Source: Verrucomicrobia subdivision 3 bacterium UBA7542 (lineage in GTDB: Bacteria; Verrucomicrobiota; Verrucomicrobiia; Limisphaerales; UBA11358). Taken from it: a stretch of 15,612 nt of DNA. The notes beneath the pieces were generated by a model. The model did not search any database. It was not told the origin of the DNA and worked only from the letters and a program-made list of their open reading frames with translations. Each line of letters opens with the position of its first letter. Positions within the stretch are counted from its first letter, which is position 1. Below are positions 1 through 7,071 of this stretch, piece by piece. The translations under genes and the position numbers were made by a program. The DNA lies in NCBI GenBank assembly GCA_002479245.1, contig DLMG01000073.1, forward strand, positions 316 through 15,927, written 5' to 3'.

Positions 1-356
1 GCCACCTTGTATTCGGCCCCGGTGGGTTTGAGTTGGATTTCGCGCATCAACTCGCGCGTTTGCTCGACGGTGACGATGCGCGATTTGGATTCAGGCCGCG
101 CCCAATGCACGTCGGCATGGGTGTCGCGGTCAATTTCCCGGCAGCTCAAACAGGCGTCGCAACAATCGGTCGTCACGCCGCCGGTTTTGACGGGGTTCTG
201 GCAGTTCAGCGTTTTGGCCAATGTGCGGGCGAGCGATTCCAACTCTTCGAGCTGATCCCCGGCGAACAGGTAGGCGTGGCCGAGCCGCCCGCGGGCGAGC
301 GAACGCTGGAGCAATTCGACGCCTTGCGTCTGTTTCGCAAAATGTTTGAAGGCCAT
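1..356 (-). CDS. holB: DNA polymerase III subunit delta' (partial, N-terminal 118 residues)
   Basis: The frame is open from an ATG at 354-356 to the left edge, so the C-terminal part lies outside the window. Delta' is a subunit of the clamp-loader complex that loads the sliding clamp at the replication fork. Visible are the family's N-terminal pattern (ELLQRSLARGRLGHAYLFAG, residues 14-33) and a cysteine cluster for the zinc module (C52, then C65/C66, C69 and C72, in CCDACLSC). A conserved-type stretch follows (HADVHWARPESKSRIVTVEQ, 80-99), where other members read D-x-H/I-x-P-x-G-x-S-I-x-[VI]-E/D-Q-x-R. The Walker A position reads GDQLEELESLA, without GKT. That is typical of delta', which does not hydrolyse ATP, and argues against DnaX (tau/gamma). 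The ATG is chosen because the homology begins immediately after it. No clear Shine-Dalgarno is visible. The gene follows the sigma/anti-sigma pair on the same strand after a 335-bp gap and is probably transcribed separately. Confidence 0.85.
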   Translation of the reverse strand, partial: MAFKHFAKQTQGVELLQRSLARGRLGHAYLFAGDQLEELESLARTLAKTLNCQNPVKTGGVTTDCCDACLSCREIDRDTHADVHWARPESKSRIVTVEQTRELMREIQLKPTGAEYKV

Positions 357-691
357 GCGTATTTAAGATGGAAGTTTGTCCGATTTTGACGCTTCAGCTT
401 CCAAAGCTTGTTGGCGTAGAAATTGCGCGTTCACCCGGGCGGTGGGCAAACAAAATTCCATTGGGTGAACCATGCATATTCTTCAATTGTGGGCGGGTGT
501 CTGGATTCTGCCGAGTGTTTTTTTCATCGAATATGACATTCGGTGTCCGGATGAAAAGCGCGGACGACGCGCAATGATGCGCAAAGACACCGGACAAAGC
601 AACCGGTCTTGAAAAATCACATTGAATCTGCCGTGGTTGCCTTGCTGATGGCGGAACGGAATTCGGCAAACGTGAATGGCCTGGCCAGCGG
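357..691. other. Intergenic region between the anti-sigma-like gene and holB
   Basis: No convincing gene is seen in these 335 bases. The frame of the upstream anti-sigma-like gene stays open for 24 more codons after its TGA, to a second TGA at 617-619. Weak secondary structure is possible: TGTCCGG at 544-550 pairs with CCGGACA at 592-598, and between them lie several GCGC blocks. No stem followed by a T-run that would make a convincing rho-independent terminator was found for the minus-strand transcript. A promoter for holB presumably lies here, but no -35/-10 pair stands out. Confidence 0.4.
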
Positions 692-1876
692 TCAGGGCGC
701 CACGGGTGTTGCGTTGAGCGGGATTTCCTGGCCGTTGCCCAAAACAACTTTGCCGATGATGCGTCCGTTCGACAACTGCTGCGAGCCGGTGGCTGTCGCT
801 TGAGAATTTGCACCACCGCCACCACCGCCGCCGTTCTGCGTGGTTCCCCATAAAGTCGCCGGGTTGGTCGCGGCGATGAATTCACCGCTGATGGTGATCC
901 GTTGATTCAAACTTAAATTGGTGCCGGCAGCTTTGAACCGGAAGTTCTGGTTTTGCGCCAAGGCCGCGTTGTTGAGGGAGGGTGTTCCATTTTGGATGGC
1001 GGATTGAGCGAATTGCCTTTCTGCTTCCGCTGCGGGCGCGGGCGCCAGGGCAACTCCATCCGACCGGGCGATGGACGTTCCTGCGTTGGGCGTTTCCGCG
1101 TTGGTGACCGTCAGATTGCCATTGTAAACCGAACCGTCGCCGTCCGTGATGCGAATCTGGTTGCCGGTTTGCTCGATTTGAAACGAGGCCAGCGGAATTT
1201 TTCCGGCGGCCGCTTTTGTCCGGTCATTCAATGATTGCTTTAAATCCGATTTGGCCAATTGGTCCCCCGCCGTGCGGCCGACGGCCACGCTGATGTCGGC
1301 TGGCGCGCCCACATTGCGGAAGTAAAAATTCTGCTGCGCGGAATGTGGGACGAATGCCAGTGTCGAGCCTCCGGCAGCCATGCCGGATGTGATGCCATTT
1401 GTGGCAACCACGGTTGACGGCGTTGCCGCAGCCTGGTTCATGACGATTTCCCGTGCCGCGGCAAACCTGTCCTTGTCCGTATCGTCCCGGCTTGGCGGCG
1501 CCGACGCAACCAGCGCCGGAGCGTTTTCCGAGGGCGGTGATGACGGTCGGTTTTGGGCGGATCCGGTGATCGCCTTTTCGCGCAGTCCCAAATTCTGTGC
1601 GAGCCGCAGGCTTCTGGATTTGCTCCTCGACAAGGCCGGGAGAAAAACGGCCGCCGCCAGGACGACCACGCAAGCGCCCGCCGCAATCCGGAACCACCAG
1701 CTTGCGAAAAGGGAGGCCCTTTCAGCGGCTTCGGCCGGTTTTTTATGTGTCCGCCGGACCTCATCCTGCAACAGCCGGCGCGTGGCCAGGTGCAGCTCAA
1801 AGGGCGCACCCGCCTCCCGGCGCCGCTGTTCAGCGTAGCCGCGCAATTGTTTCTCGATGTCGCGTTCTTCTGCCAT
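692..1876 (-). CDS. Single-TM putative anti-sigma / ECF-associated regulator
   Basis: A 394-residue protein starting MAEERDIEKQ. This start is preferred over an ATG 15 codons upstream because it falls 4 nt after the sigma-factor stop. That is the usual spacing of translationally coupled pairs; the upstream ATG would overlap the sigma gene by about 40 nt. Residues 1-60 are charged and helical (LRGYAEQRRREAGAPFELHL, then RRLLQDEVRRTHKK), consistent with a cytoplasmic sigma-binding region. One transmembrane helix follows at about 62-82 (FRIAAGACVVVLAAAVFLPAL). The remaining roughly 310 residues would be extracytoplasmic. They are rich in A, N, Q, S and T, with a seven-Gly run near residue 350 and a predicted beta tail (RIIGKVVLGNGQEIPLNA). 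There is no HxxxCxxC zinc-anti-sigma motif. The anti-sigma role is inferred from gene order and topology. Alternatives are an ECF-regulated envelope protein or a sensor. Confidence 0.65.
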   Translation of the reverse strand: MAEERDIEKQLRGYAEQRRREAGAPFELHLATRRLLQDEVRRTHKKPAEAAERASLFASWWFRIAAGACVVVLAAAVFLPALSRSKSRSLRLAQNLGLREKAITGSAQNRPSSPPSENAPALVASAPPSRDDTDKDRFAAAREIVMNQAAATPSTVVATNGITSGMAAGGSTLAFVPHSAQQNFYFRNVGAPADISVAVGRTAGDQLAKSDLKQSLNDRTKAAAGKIPLASFQIEQTGNQIRITDGDGSVYNGNLTVTNAETPNAGTSIARSDGVALAPAPAAEAERQFAQSAIQNGTPSLNNAALAQNQNFRFKAAGTNLSLNQRITISGEFIAATNPATLWGTTQNGGGGGGGANSQATATGSQQLSNGRIIGKVVLGNGQEIPLNATPVAP

Positions 1877-1880
1877 GTCG

Positions 1881-2513
1881 TCAGGTGTTGGACGGAATTG
1901 GGTTGTCCGATTCCTCCGCAAAAAGCGTCCGGGCGATGATTTCCAGCCGGTCGAGGCATTTGCTTAGTCGCGAACTGACGGTCTTCGTGTTCAATTTCAA
2001 TGTGCCGCCGATTTCCTCGTAACTCAAATCACCAAAATAACGCAACTCAATGATTTCGCGGCACGGCGCTTCCAACCGGTCTACCGCCTGCCGGACAAGC
2101 GCCAGCCGTTCGGCGGCCAGCAGGCTGGCGTCCGGACCGGGCGTGGGGGCCGGCGGGTCAATCGGCGGGCGGTCGTCATCCCCGGCGTCCAGGGAAACCG
2201 GGGTCGCTCCCCCGCCGCGTTTGGCGGCCGCGCGGTGTTCGCGGTAATCGCACGCCCGGTTGACGGCGATGCGAAAGAGCCAGGTCTGAAACCGGCTTTC
2301 GCCCTGGAACGAGCCGAGATTTTTGATGACCGAAAGAAAAACCTCCTGGCAGATTTCCTCCACGTCCTCGCGCGCCAGATCGTGTCCGAGTTGGAAGACA
2401 AACCGCGCCGTTGCCTCGTAATGCCGGTCGAACAATTCGTCCCACGCCGCCGCCTCACCGCGACGGCAGCGCGCGATTAATTCACTTTCCCCACCCGGAA
2501 TCATCACCGCCAT
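1881..2513 (-). CDS. ECF-type RNA polymerase sigma factor (sigma-70 family)
   Basis: A 210-residue protein with the two-domain ECF layout. Region 2 spans about 23-97 (ELFDRHYEATARFVFQLG, then EEICQEVFLSVIKNL, and FQTWLFRIAVNRACDYREHR at the -10 recognition end). A Pro/Asp-rich linker covers about 98-135. Region 4 spans about 138-193 (VDRLEAPCREIIELRYFGDL, then SYEEIGGTLKLNTKTVSSRL, the helix-turn-helix that contacts the -35 element). The long frame extends 38 codons further upstream, but that extension lacks family similarity and covers an inverted repeat, so the ATG at 2511-2513 is chosen. A second ATG three codons in is an alternative. No strong Shine-Dalgarno is seen. The gene is followed after 4 nt by a membrane-anchored putative anti-sigma factor, the standard pairing for a signal-responsive ECF system. 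Its target genes cannot be told from the window. Confidence 0.88.
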   Translation of the reverse strand: MAVMIPGGESELIARCRRGEAAAWDELFDRHYEATARFVFQLGHDLAREDVEEICQEVFLSVIKNLGSFQGESRFQTWLFRIAVNRACDYREHRAAAKRGGGATPVSLDAGDDDRPPIDPPAPTPGPDASLLAAERLALVRQAVDRLEAPCREIIELRYFGDLSYEEIGGTLKLNTKTVSSRLSKCLDRLEIIARTLFAEESDNPIPSNT

Positions 2514-2531
2514 GTTTAACCGGCGCCGGGC

Positions 2532-2551
2532 ATGAATCAATACTGATTCAT
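2532..2551. promoter_or_regulatory. Perfect 8-bp inverted repeat upstream of the sigma gene
   Basis: The arms are ATGAATCA (2532-2539) and TGATTCAT (2544-2551), exact reverse complements separated by ATAC. The element ends 18 bases before the sigma ATG at 2513. It is a plausible operator for a dimeric regulator, or part of the sigma promoter. It has no following T-run, so it is not a standard terminator. The stop codon of the 20-codon HsdR-like remnant lies inside it. Confidence 0.4.
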
Positions 2552-2610
2552 CCTTGCCCGTCCCATTCCGCGCACAGAAGTTCAACAATGGATTCGGTGA
2601 ATGATGGCAT
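2548..2610 (-). pseudogene. 20-aa ORF beginning like HsdR: type I restriction remnant
   Basis: ATG at 2608-2610, 6 nt after the darG stop, encodes MPSFTESIVELLCAEWDGQG and then TGA. Type I restriction HsdR proteins commonly start with a sequence of the form M-x-x-FTESxVExAALAWL. The first ten residues match that form and the match ends after FTESIVE. I read it as the amputated start of an hsdR gene that once followed darG. Its FTESI coding stretch shares 14 identical bases (2588-2601) with the HsdR-like start at 4414-4427. The alternative is chance similarity in a very short ORF. What makes chance less likely is the tight spacing after darG and the other RM scars in the same block. Confidence 0.5.
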
Positions 2611-2616
2611 TGGCGG

Positions 2617-3729
2617 CTACACCGCATCAGGAAGGGATTCGCTGAACTGCAATCGCATCCAGCCTAACATGACCAGATTTCGGATAGCACTGGCCACCGC
2701 CTGTTTCTTCTCGTCGGTCTGCCATGTTTTCTTCCAATTGAGGATGTATTCGAAAAGATCCTGTTCGGCGACTTCGTGTTGCGGTTTAGCCTGCTTCAAC
2801 TGGCGGCTTGCAAATAACACCGTCAGCACTTCCTCAGCCTGTTCCGTGTTCTTGATGCGGCTGAACAGATCCACTGTTTTGGAAATCTTTCGCTCATGCC
2901 GCTTCAAGATTTCCTCGTATTTTAATCGCTCCTTCTCGTACTGCGGGCCGACACGCAATGCGATCATCTTCCCCAGTCGCTCCTCATGCAGCCAGTTCCT
3001 GTTCGCGAAATCATGCAATGCCAGCTTCACCTCGTCGGCGAACGGCCCGTAGCTACCCTTGCCAAACTGGAAGCCGGTCTGAACTCCCATCTCAGTGACG
3101 ACGTAACAAATCTTTTGAAAAATCGTCCGGCCCACCGGACTGGCATAAGGCTGCTTCTCCAATTCGCGGAGGACCTCCATCAAGACCACCCATTCGGGAT
3201 TCATCTTCTCGTGCTTGCGGCCTCTGCCCTCCAGTTCCATCTGAGACGGACCACCAAGGAAATCTTCTTCCAATTGGCTCTTGGGTGTTCCGTACGGCGC
3301 ATAAACCTCGACCTCGATGTCCAAATGCCGCAGTTTCCCATACATCAACGGTCCGACTTCCTCCCAACTGAGCCCGCCATTGCCACACCCGAGCGGCGGG
3401 AAGGCCACGCTCTTGACACCCCATTCCGCATGATGCTGCACAAAATAATCCAGCCCTCGCTCGATGTCCGCCAGACGCGACGGCGACCGCCAATGATCTT
3501 TGGTTGGAAAATTTACGATAAGAATTCCCGACGCATCGCGGTAAGGATACGGCTCGCCGAGACGCACCTGTTTCCGCTCGCAACGCCTGGCGTAATCCTC
3601 GAACATCGCCGGGTAACGTTTCTTGAACTCTTGCGCCACGCCTTTGCCCATGATGCCGATGCAATTGACCGTGTTCACCCGCGTCTGGGCTTGGGTGGCA
3701 AACAGGTCGCCTAAGAGTGCTTTAAACAT
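2617..3729 (-). CDS. darG: DarG: macrodomain DNA ADP-ribosyl glycohydrolase, antitoxin of DarT
   Basis: A 370-residue protein with two parts. Residues 1-150 are a macrodomain of the DarG class: VNTVNCIGIMGKGVAQEFKK (18-37) carries the Asn and Gly residues of the ADP-ribose pocket. VNFPTKDHWR (72-81) has a lysine at the place where DarG proteins carry a catalytic Lys. PPLGCGNGGLSW (111-122) is the phosphate loop. In the family this domain removes ADP-ribose from DNA bases. Residues about 170-370 match the helical C-terminal domain that in DarG proteins binds and neutralises the toxin directly (for example PVGRTIFQKICYVVTEMG and FGKGSYGPFADEVKLALHD). The length is normal for an intact DarG. The gene starts 12 nt after the darT stop, the usual darT-darG order. 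No clear Shine-Dalgarno is visible, so translation may depend on coupling to darT. Confidence 0.93.
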   Translation of the reverse strand: MFKALLGDLFATQAQTRVNTVNCIGIMGKGVAQEFKKRYPAMFEDYARRCERKQVRLGEPYPYRDASGILIVNFPTKDHWRSPSRLADIERGLDYFVQHHAEWGVKSVAFPPLGCGNGGLSWEEVGPLMYGKLRHLDIEVEVYAPYGTPKSQLEEDFLGGPSQMELEGRGRKHEKMNPEWVVLMEVLRELEKQPYASPVGRTIFQKICYVVTEMGVQTGFQFGKGSYGPFADEVKLALHDFANRNWLHEERLGKMIALRVGPQYEKERLKYEEILKRHERKISKTVDLFSRIKNTEQAEEVLTVLFASRQLKQAKPQHEVAEQDLFEYILNWKKTWQTDEKKQAVASAIRNLVMLGWMRLQFSESLPDAV

Positions 3730-3741
3730 GGCAGTTTGGGG

Positions 3742-4329
3742 TTAACGGAAAAACATGACTGGATCAATTGTGACCGGCATGGCGAAGCCTGCCGACGTTA
3801 ATTGGGAAGCGACAGCCTCATCAACCACGTATGCTCCGGTCAAATGTTTTGGTTCGACACAATGAGGGACGAGCACTTCCGCACACTTTTGCGAACGATG
3901 GCGATAGTAAGCGATTGGATCGTTCGGATGCCGCCAATCTGACGCAAAAATTGCGTCATAGTCCAGCAATCCTGCCTGTGACGGATGCAGGAAGCGCACA
4001 TAATCGCTCGATGCATTGCGATCCGTGATGACCACGCCGTCAATATGCCTCACTTCCGTGGAAACACGCAAGACGCATAACGTCGCCGCCGCATCCTTTC
4101 TTTTAAAGAGCATCGGATTGCGGGCGTGAAAATAGAGGTTGGCGTATTGATGCAGTTTCAAACCACCGGGCACGTTTTTGTGGTCGCGCCGTTCCTGTAC
4201 CACCTCCAGCGCAACGGAATAGTGCGGAACTTTCGCCGCCCGCTCGTTCGACAGAATGCCAAGCTTCAGGACCGAAGGAATGTTTTCCAGCGGCATGATG
4301 CATTGAAGTTCTGTGACCCGTGGATTCAT
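3742..4329 (-). CDS. darT: DarT: DNA ADP-ribosyltransferase toxin (DUF4433)
   Basis: A 195-residue protein from the ATG at 4327-4329. A longer reading frame of 241 codons exists, but its extra N-terminus overlaps the upstream genes out of frame. DarT enzymes transfer ADP-ribose from NAD+ to bases in single-stranded DNA and block replication; several DarTG systems act against phages. Visible are the N-terminal NLPSIL-type segment (LENIPSVLKLGILSNERAA, 14-32) and a core NAD-fold strand (LHQYANLYFHARNPMLFKR, 59-77). CAEVLVPHCV (149-158) carries the glutamate (E151) at the position of the ART catalytic Glu. The His-containing Y-H-x-T-H motif of better-known DarT proteins is not present before NIPSVL, so this is a divergent subgroup. 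The start overlaps the stop of a 35-aa HsdS-tail ORF as ATGA, which implies coupling to an upstream type I RM gene in the past. Confidence 0.92.
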   Translation of the reverse strand: MNPRVTELQCIMPLENIPSVLKLGILSNERAAKVPHYSVALEVVQERRDHKNVPGGLKLHQYANLYFHARNPMLFKRKDAAATLCVLRVSTEVRHIDGVVITDRNASSDYVRFLHPSQAGLLDYDAIFASDWRHPNDPIAYYRHRSQKCAEVLVPHCVEPKHLTGAYVVDEAVASQLTSAGFAMPVTIDPVMFFR

Positions 4330-4433
4330 ACGCTGGCCTCCAGCTTGCACATTGTGGCGGGCACGCGCAACTCGCCCGACAGTAGCTTCGGCAGCAGCGC
4401 CGCATCTTTGACGATGGATTCGGTGAAGACCAT
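4326..4433 (-). pseudogene. 35-aa chimera: HsdR start joined to HsdS C-terminal tail
   Basis: The ORF starts at an ATG sharing an A with the DUF262 stop (TAATG, 4431-4435) and ends in a TGA overlapping the darT start (ATGA, 4326-4329). Residues 1-12 (MVFTESIVKDAA) look like the usual HsdR start, FTESIVExAAL. Residues 13-35 ([13 protein letters not shown] followed by ATMCKLEASV) are the conserved C-terminal tail of HsdS, typically LRDTLLPKLxSGELRV. The most economical reading is a deletion that fused the first codons of an hsdR to the last codons of an hsdS, keeping the frame. The coupling on both sides means it may still be translated. It may matter for delivering ribosomes to darT, which has no obvious Shine-Dalgarno. 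Whether the peptide itself has a function is unknown. Confidence 0.7.
4354..4400. repeat. 47-bp direct repeat, copy 1 (HsdS tail), 44/47 identical to 7097-7143
   Basis: Aligning 4354-4400 with 7097-7143 without gaps gives three mismatches (at 4355, 4370 and 4383). Both copies encode LLPKLLSGE(L/V)RVP in the same frame on the minus strand. The copies lie 2743 bp apart and bracket the DUF262-DUF1524 gene. Confidence 0.85.
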
Positions 4434-7054
4434 TATTCGATGCCAAGACGCGGTTTGAAGGTGGCAATAAACTTCTCTGCCGTTTCTTTTACCCACTGAT
4501 GTTGCCGGGGCCAGTCCGACGACGTGCCGATGTCTGCCGGTATGGAAACCCAAAAATACGGGTCTTCCCAATGAAGTTTTTCACCGATCTGAGTTTCTAG
4601 TTCGGGAATATGGCTTTCGACGAGTTCCTTAAAGAGCTGGCGTTGCTTTCGCGCAGCCGAACTCCAAACGGCAAAATAAACACAGAGCTGGGAAGTGGTG
4701 GGATAATACTGCGCGCCCAAATACACGCCGTCGTCGAGCGGCCTAAACCGGCAAAGGGTGCGGCCAGCATCCGGGGCATTCTCACGAAACGAAAGCCGTG
4801 AACCGACCAAGGCCGCCGAACAGGCGCGCCAATATCTAACGAGCAACCCGCGCTGTTCATAAGCCTGGCGAAGCTCGGGGTCTTTGAGGGCCTCTTTTTC
4901 AAGCGCAATGACGCGCGGCTGGAGAACGCGCTGGAAATCCTCCAGCCGATCCCCAAACCAATCGTGTTGAACCGGCCAATCGTTCTCATCGCGAATTTGA
5001 ATCCCTTCGTCCGCGATGGAAATCTCGCCGCCCTGGTTGCGAATCTCCCAATCAAGCGAATAACCCAATTCCTGTTCGATAGCGACTTTGGCCTCGGACA
5101 GGTGCTTGGCAATGAAAGCGCCAATCTCATCGGAAAGATTCAACGAAACAAAAATCCGACCACGCTGCTGGTTGAAGCCGAACTCAAACTCGGCGGCTCC
5201 GGAGTCGCCGATGCTGGCGGTAATGGAGGAATCCGGCGCAGCGACAATGAAATCGCGCGGAACTCCCCGTTCCTCCAACCGGACATCCATATGTCGCCAA
5301 TATTCGAGACGCTGCTTGGCGGCGTTGTTCAACCCCTCCGGCTCAGGCATCGCTTCGGCGGAAGCGGCATAAACCACTTCCGTTGCGGGCCGGGGCCAGA
5401 GTGTAACCAAGCGTTCAGCCAGAACAGCCGTCCGCACCCGGATCGTTTCGGCATCCCATTTGGGCAGAGCATTGAAGTAAGAGTTGAGGTCCAAATGGCT
5501 CTTGGCGAGTTCAACCTTCTTGATCTCAAAGGCGGAATTGCTCAACTCGGTGTTATAGCCGGTGAGCGTGAGATTGCCCAAGGTATGAAGCAGCGTCTCG
5601 TGGGTTTTTTCCCAATCCGCGCCGAGCATCTCCTTCCAAGCCTTGCCGTGCTTGTTATTGGTAATGGTCTGAGGCATGACGTGCTCGATAGTCAGGGTGG
5701 AGAGATCCACGCGCTCGCGGTGGCCAAAACTTTCTTCCAGCGCCTCAAGAATTACACGAGTTTTGGTGCTTTCGCGGCGATACAATTCGAAGCTGGGCAG
5801 ACGGGCCTTGACCGCAGCATCATCTGGCCAACGTCGGCTGAGCCAGTAGGTTTGCAGATCGCGGCGCGGATGGTCGCGAATTACGGTGATGGCTTCGACA
5901 AACCACTTGCCATAGGTGCGCGTCGTTTCACCGCAGATGGAGCGGCGAAGAACAAAACTGACGAGGTCCTCAAGGCAGCCGCACAAATCCTCCTTGCTCA
6001 ATTGTCCCCGGTCATTGCGGTCCAACAGATTCAGCAGCAGTGGATAGGCCGTGGTGATTTCCATGCCGTCCACTTGACGCAGAATGCCACGTAGCGTCGC
6101 ATCCTTGACTGCCCCCGGGCGGCGCAGCATGAGGTCGAGTCTGGCGTAACGCTTCAGTTCGCCAATCATCACTTCCGGCTGCCGCACGGCATCCTCATGA
6201 GCATTTTTGAAATCCACGAACGTGGCATCTTCCTTCGAATACTTGCCGTTCCGCATGAGGTAATCCCGGTAAAACGGCGTCATTTCTATGGCCTCTTCGG
6301 TGTCGTTGGCATCGAACACCTTCTCAAACTCTTTCCAGTGTTGATCATTAAACTCCTGTTGCTTGGCCAACGGGATTTCCATGAAAACAAAGTTGCGTAT
6401 GAGGTCAGACTCTTTAAGGGGCAAGCCGGTGGAATTAAGGCTGTCAAAAATTTCGTAGGGATTCTCGCTATCAATCAGAACGGCCACCAAATTCAAACGG
6501 GTGGTGATGACATCCAACAGCTTGGCCAGTTGTTGTTCCGTATCTTTGCGGGACAAATGCTGGACGTGACGGTGAAAATATTTCCACGCTTCAAAAACGG
6601 GGCTGTCTGAAAAGCCCGACATATCATTTCCCTCGATCATGGCCGTGAGCACTTCGCGGTCGCCGAGGCGGGGCAGAACCTTGTATCGGTCGCTGCCTTG
6701 CTTGCGTTTGAACAGGAGATAGTCCTCTGTCACCTCCTCAGCAAAATCGTTGAGATTACGCGACCGCGCAACATCCCGGATGGCAGCCAAGAGGATCGTC
6801 AGCGTGGTGATGCGTTGCTGTCCATCAATGAGTTGGTAGGCGGATGCGTTACCGGGAAGATGCGGCGGTTGCGTGCAGACCAACGGCCCGAGGAAATGAA
6901 CCGGCTTTGCGCCGTTCTCCATCAGCGCCCACACATCCATGCGCAATCGTTCCCAATGCTCCTTGGTCCAGGAATAATAACGCTGGAACAGCGGAATGAT
7001 GTATTGATCCCCGGTGTGGAGGATATCACGAATGGTTTTTGGTTGAGCTTGCAT
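4433..7054 (-). CDS. DUF262-DUF1524 (GmrSD-like) defence protein with tandem DUF4268-like repeats
   Basis: An 873-residue protein. The DUF262 (ParB/Srx-fold) part covers about 1-230, with IPLFQRYYSW (20-29), the hallmark IDGQQRITTL (76-85) and the second family block EIFDSLNSTGLPLKESDLIR (201-220). A helical linker follows. The DUF1524 HNH-type nuclease part spans about 440-550, with LTIEHVMPQT (454-463, metal-binding His) and LHTLGNLTLTGYN then LSNSAFEIKK (489-513). In GmrSD and BrxU proteins these domains act as an NTP-dependent, modification-specific (type IV-like) restriction enzyme. The C-terminus carries two related DUF4268-like units: about 578-730, ending DWPVQHDWFGDRLEDFQRVL, and about 733-870, ending DWPRQHQWVKETAEKFIATF. 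All key motifs are present, so the gene looks intact. It starts 17 nt after the HsdM::HsdS scar with no clear Shine-Dalgarno, and its TAA overlaps the ATG of the 35-aa chimera. Its target specificity is unknown. Confidence 0.88.
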   Translation of the reverse strand: MQAQPKTIRDILHTGDQYIIPLFQRYYSWTKEHWERLRMDVWALMENGAKPVHFLGPLVCTQPPHLPGNASAYQLIDGQQRITTLTILLAAIRDVARSRNLNDFAEEVTEDYLLFKRKQGSDRYKVLPRLGDREVLTAMIEGNDMSGFSDSPVFEAWKYFHRHVQHLSRKDTEQQLAKLLDVITTRLNLVAVLIDSENPYEIFDSLNSTGLPLKESDLIRNFVFMEIPLAKQQEFNDQHWKEFEKVFDANDTEEAIEMTPFYRDYLMRNGKYSKEDATFVDFKNAHEDAVRQPEVMIGELKRYARLDLMLRRPGAVKDATLRGILRQVDGMEITTAYPLLLNLLDRNDRGQLSKEDLCGCLEDLVSFVLRRSICGETTRTYGKWFVEAITVIRDHPRRDLQTYWLSRRWPDDAAVKARLPSFELYRRESTKTRVILEALEESFGHRERVDLSTLTIEHVMPQTITNNKHGKAWKEMLGADWEKTHETLLHTLGNLTLTGYNTELSNSAFEIKKVELAKSHLDLNSYFNALPKWDAETIRVRTAVLAERLVTLWPRPATEVVYAASAEAMPEPEGLNNAAKQRLEYWRHMDVRLEERGVPRDFIVAAPDSSITASIGDSGAAEFEFGFNQQRGRIFVSLNLSDEIGAFIAKHLSEAKVAIEQELGYSLDWEIRNQGGEISIADEGIQIRDENDWPVQHDWFGDRLEDFQRVLQPRVIALEKEALKDPELRQAYEQRGLLVRYWRACSAALVGSRLSFRENAPDAGRTLCRFRPLDDGVYLGAQYYPTTSQLCVYFAVWSSAARKQRQLFKELVESHIPELETQIGEKLHWEDPYFWVSIPADIGTSSDWPRQHQWVKETAEKFIATFKPRLGIE

Positions 7055-7071
7055 ATGATTGATTCAAAAAG

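Noticed and set aside
617..691. The frame of the anti-sigma-like gene continues 24 codons past its TGA in protein-like sequence (PFTFAEFRSAIS)
   Set aside because: A single in-frame stop with no family evidence that the protein should be longer. Readthrough or a point nonsense mutation cannot be supported from the window.
2588..4427. The identical 14-bp repeat (2588-2601 and 4414-4427) as attachment sites flanking darTG
   Set aside because: Both copies are explained as coding sequence for the HsdR-like FTESI start. There is no integrase, and 14 bp is near chance level for a window of this size.
4964..6094. A 376-codon plus-strand frame inside the DUF262-DUF1524 gene
   Set aside because: It is antisense to clear IDGQQR and HNH-type motifs and resembles no protein.
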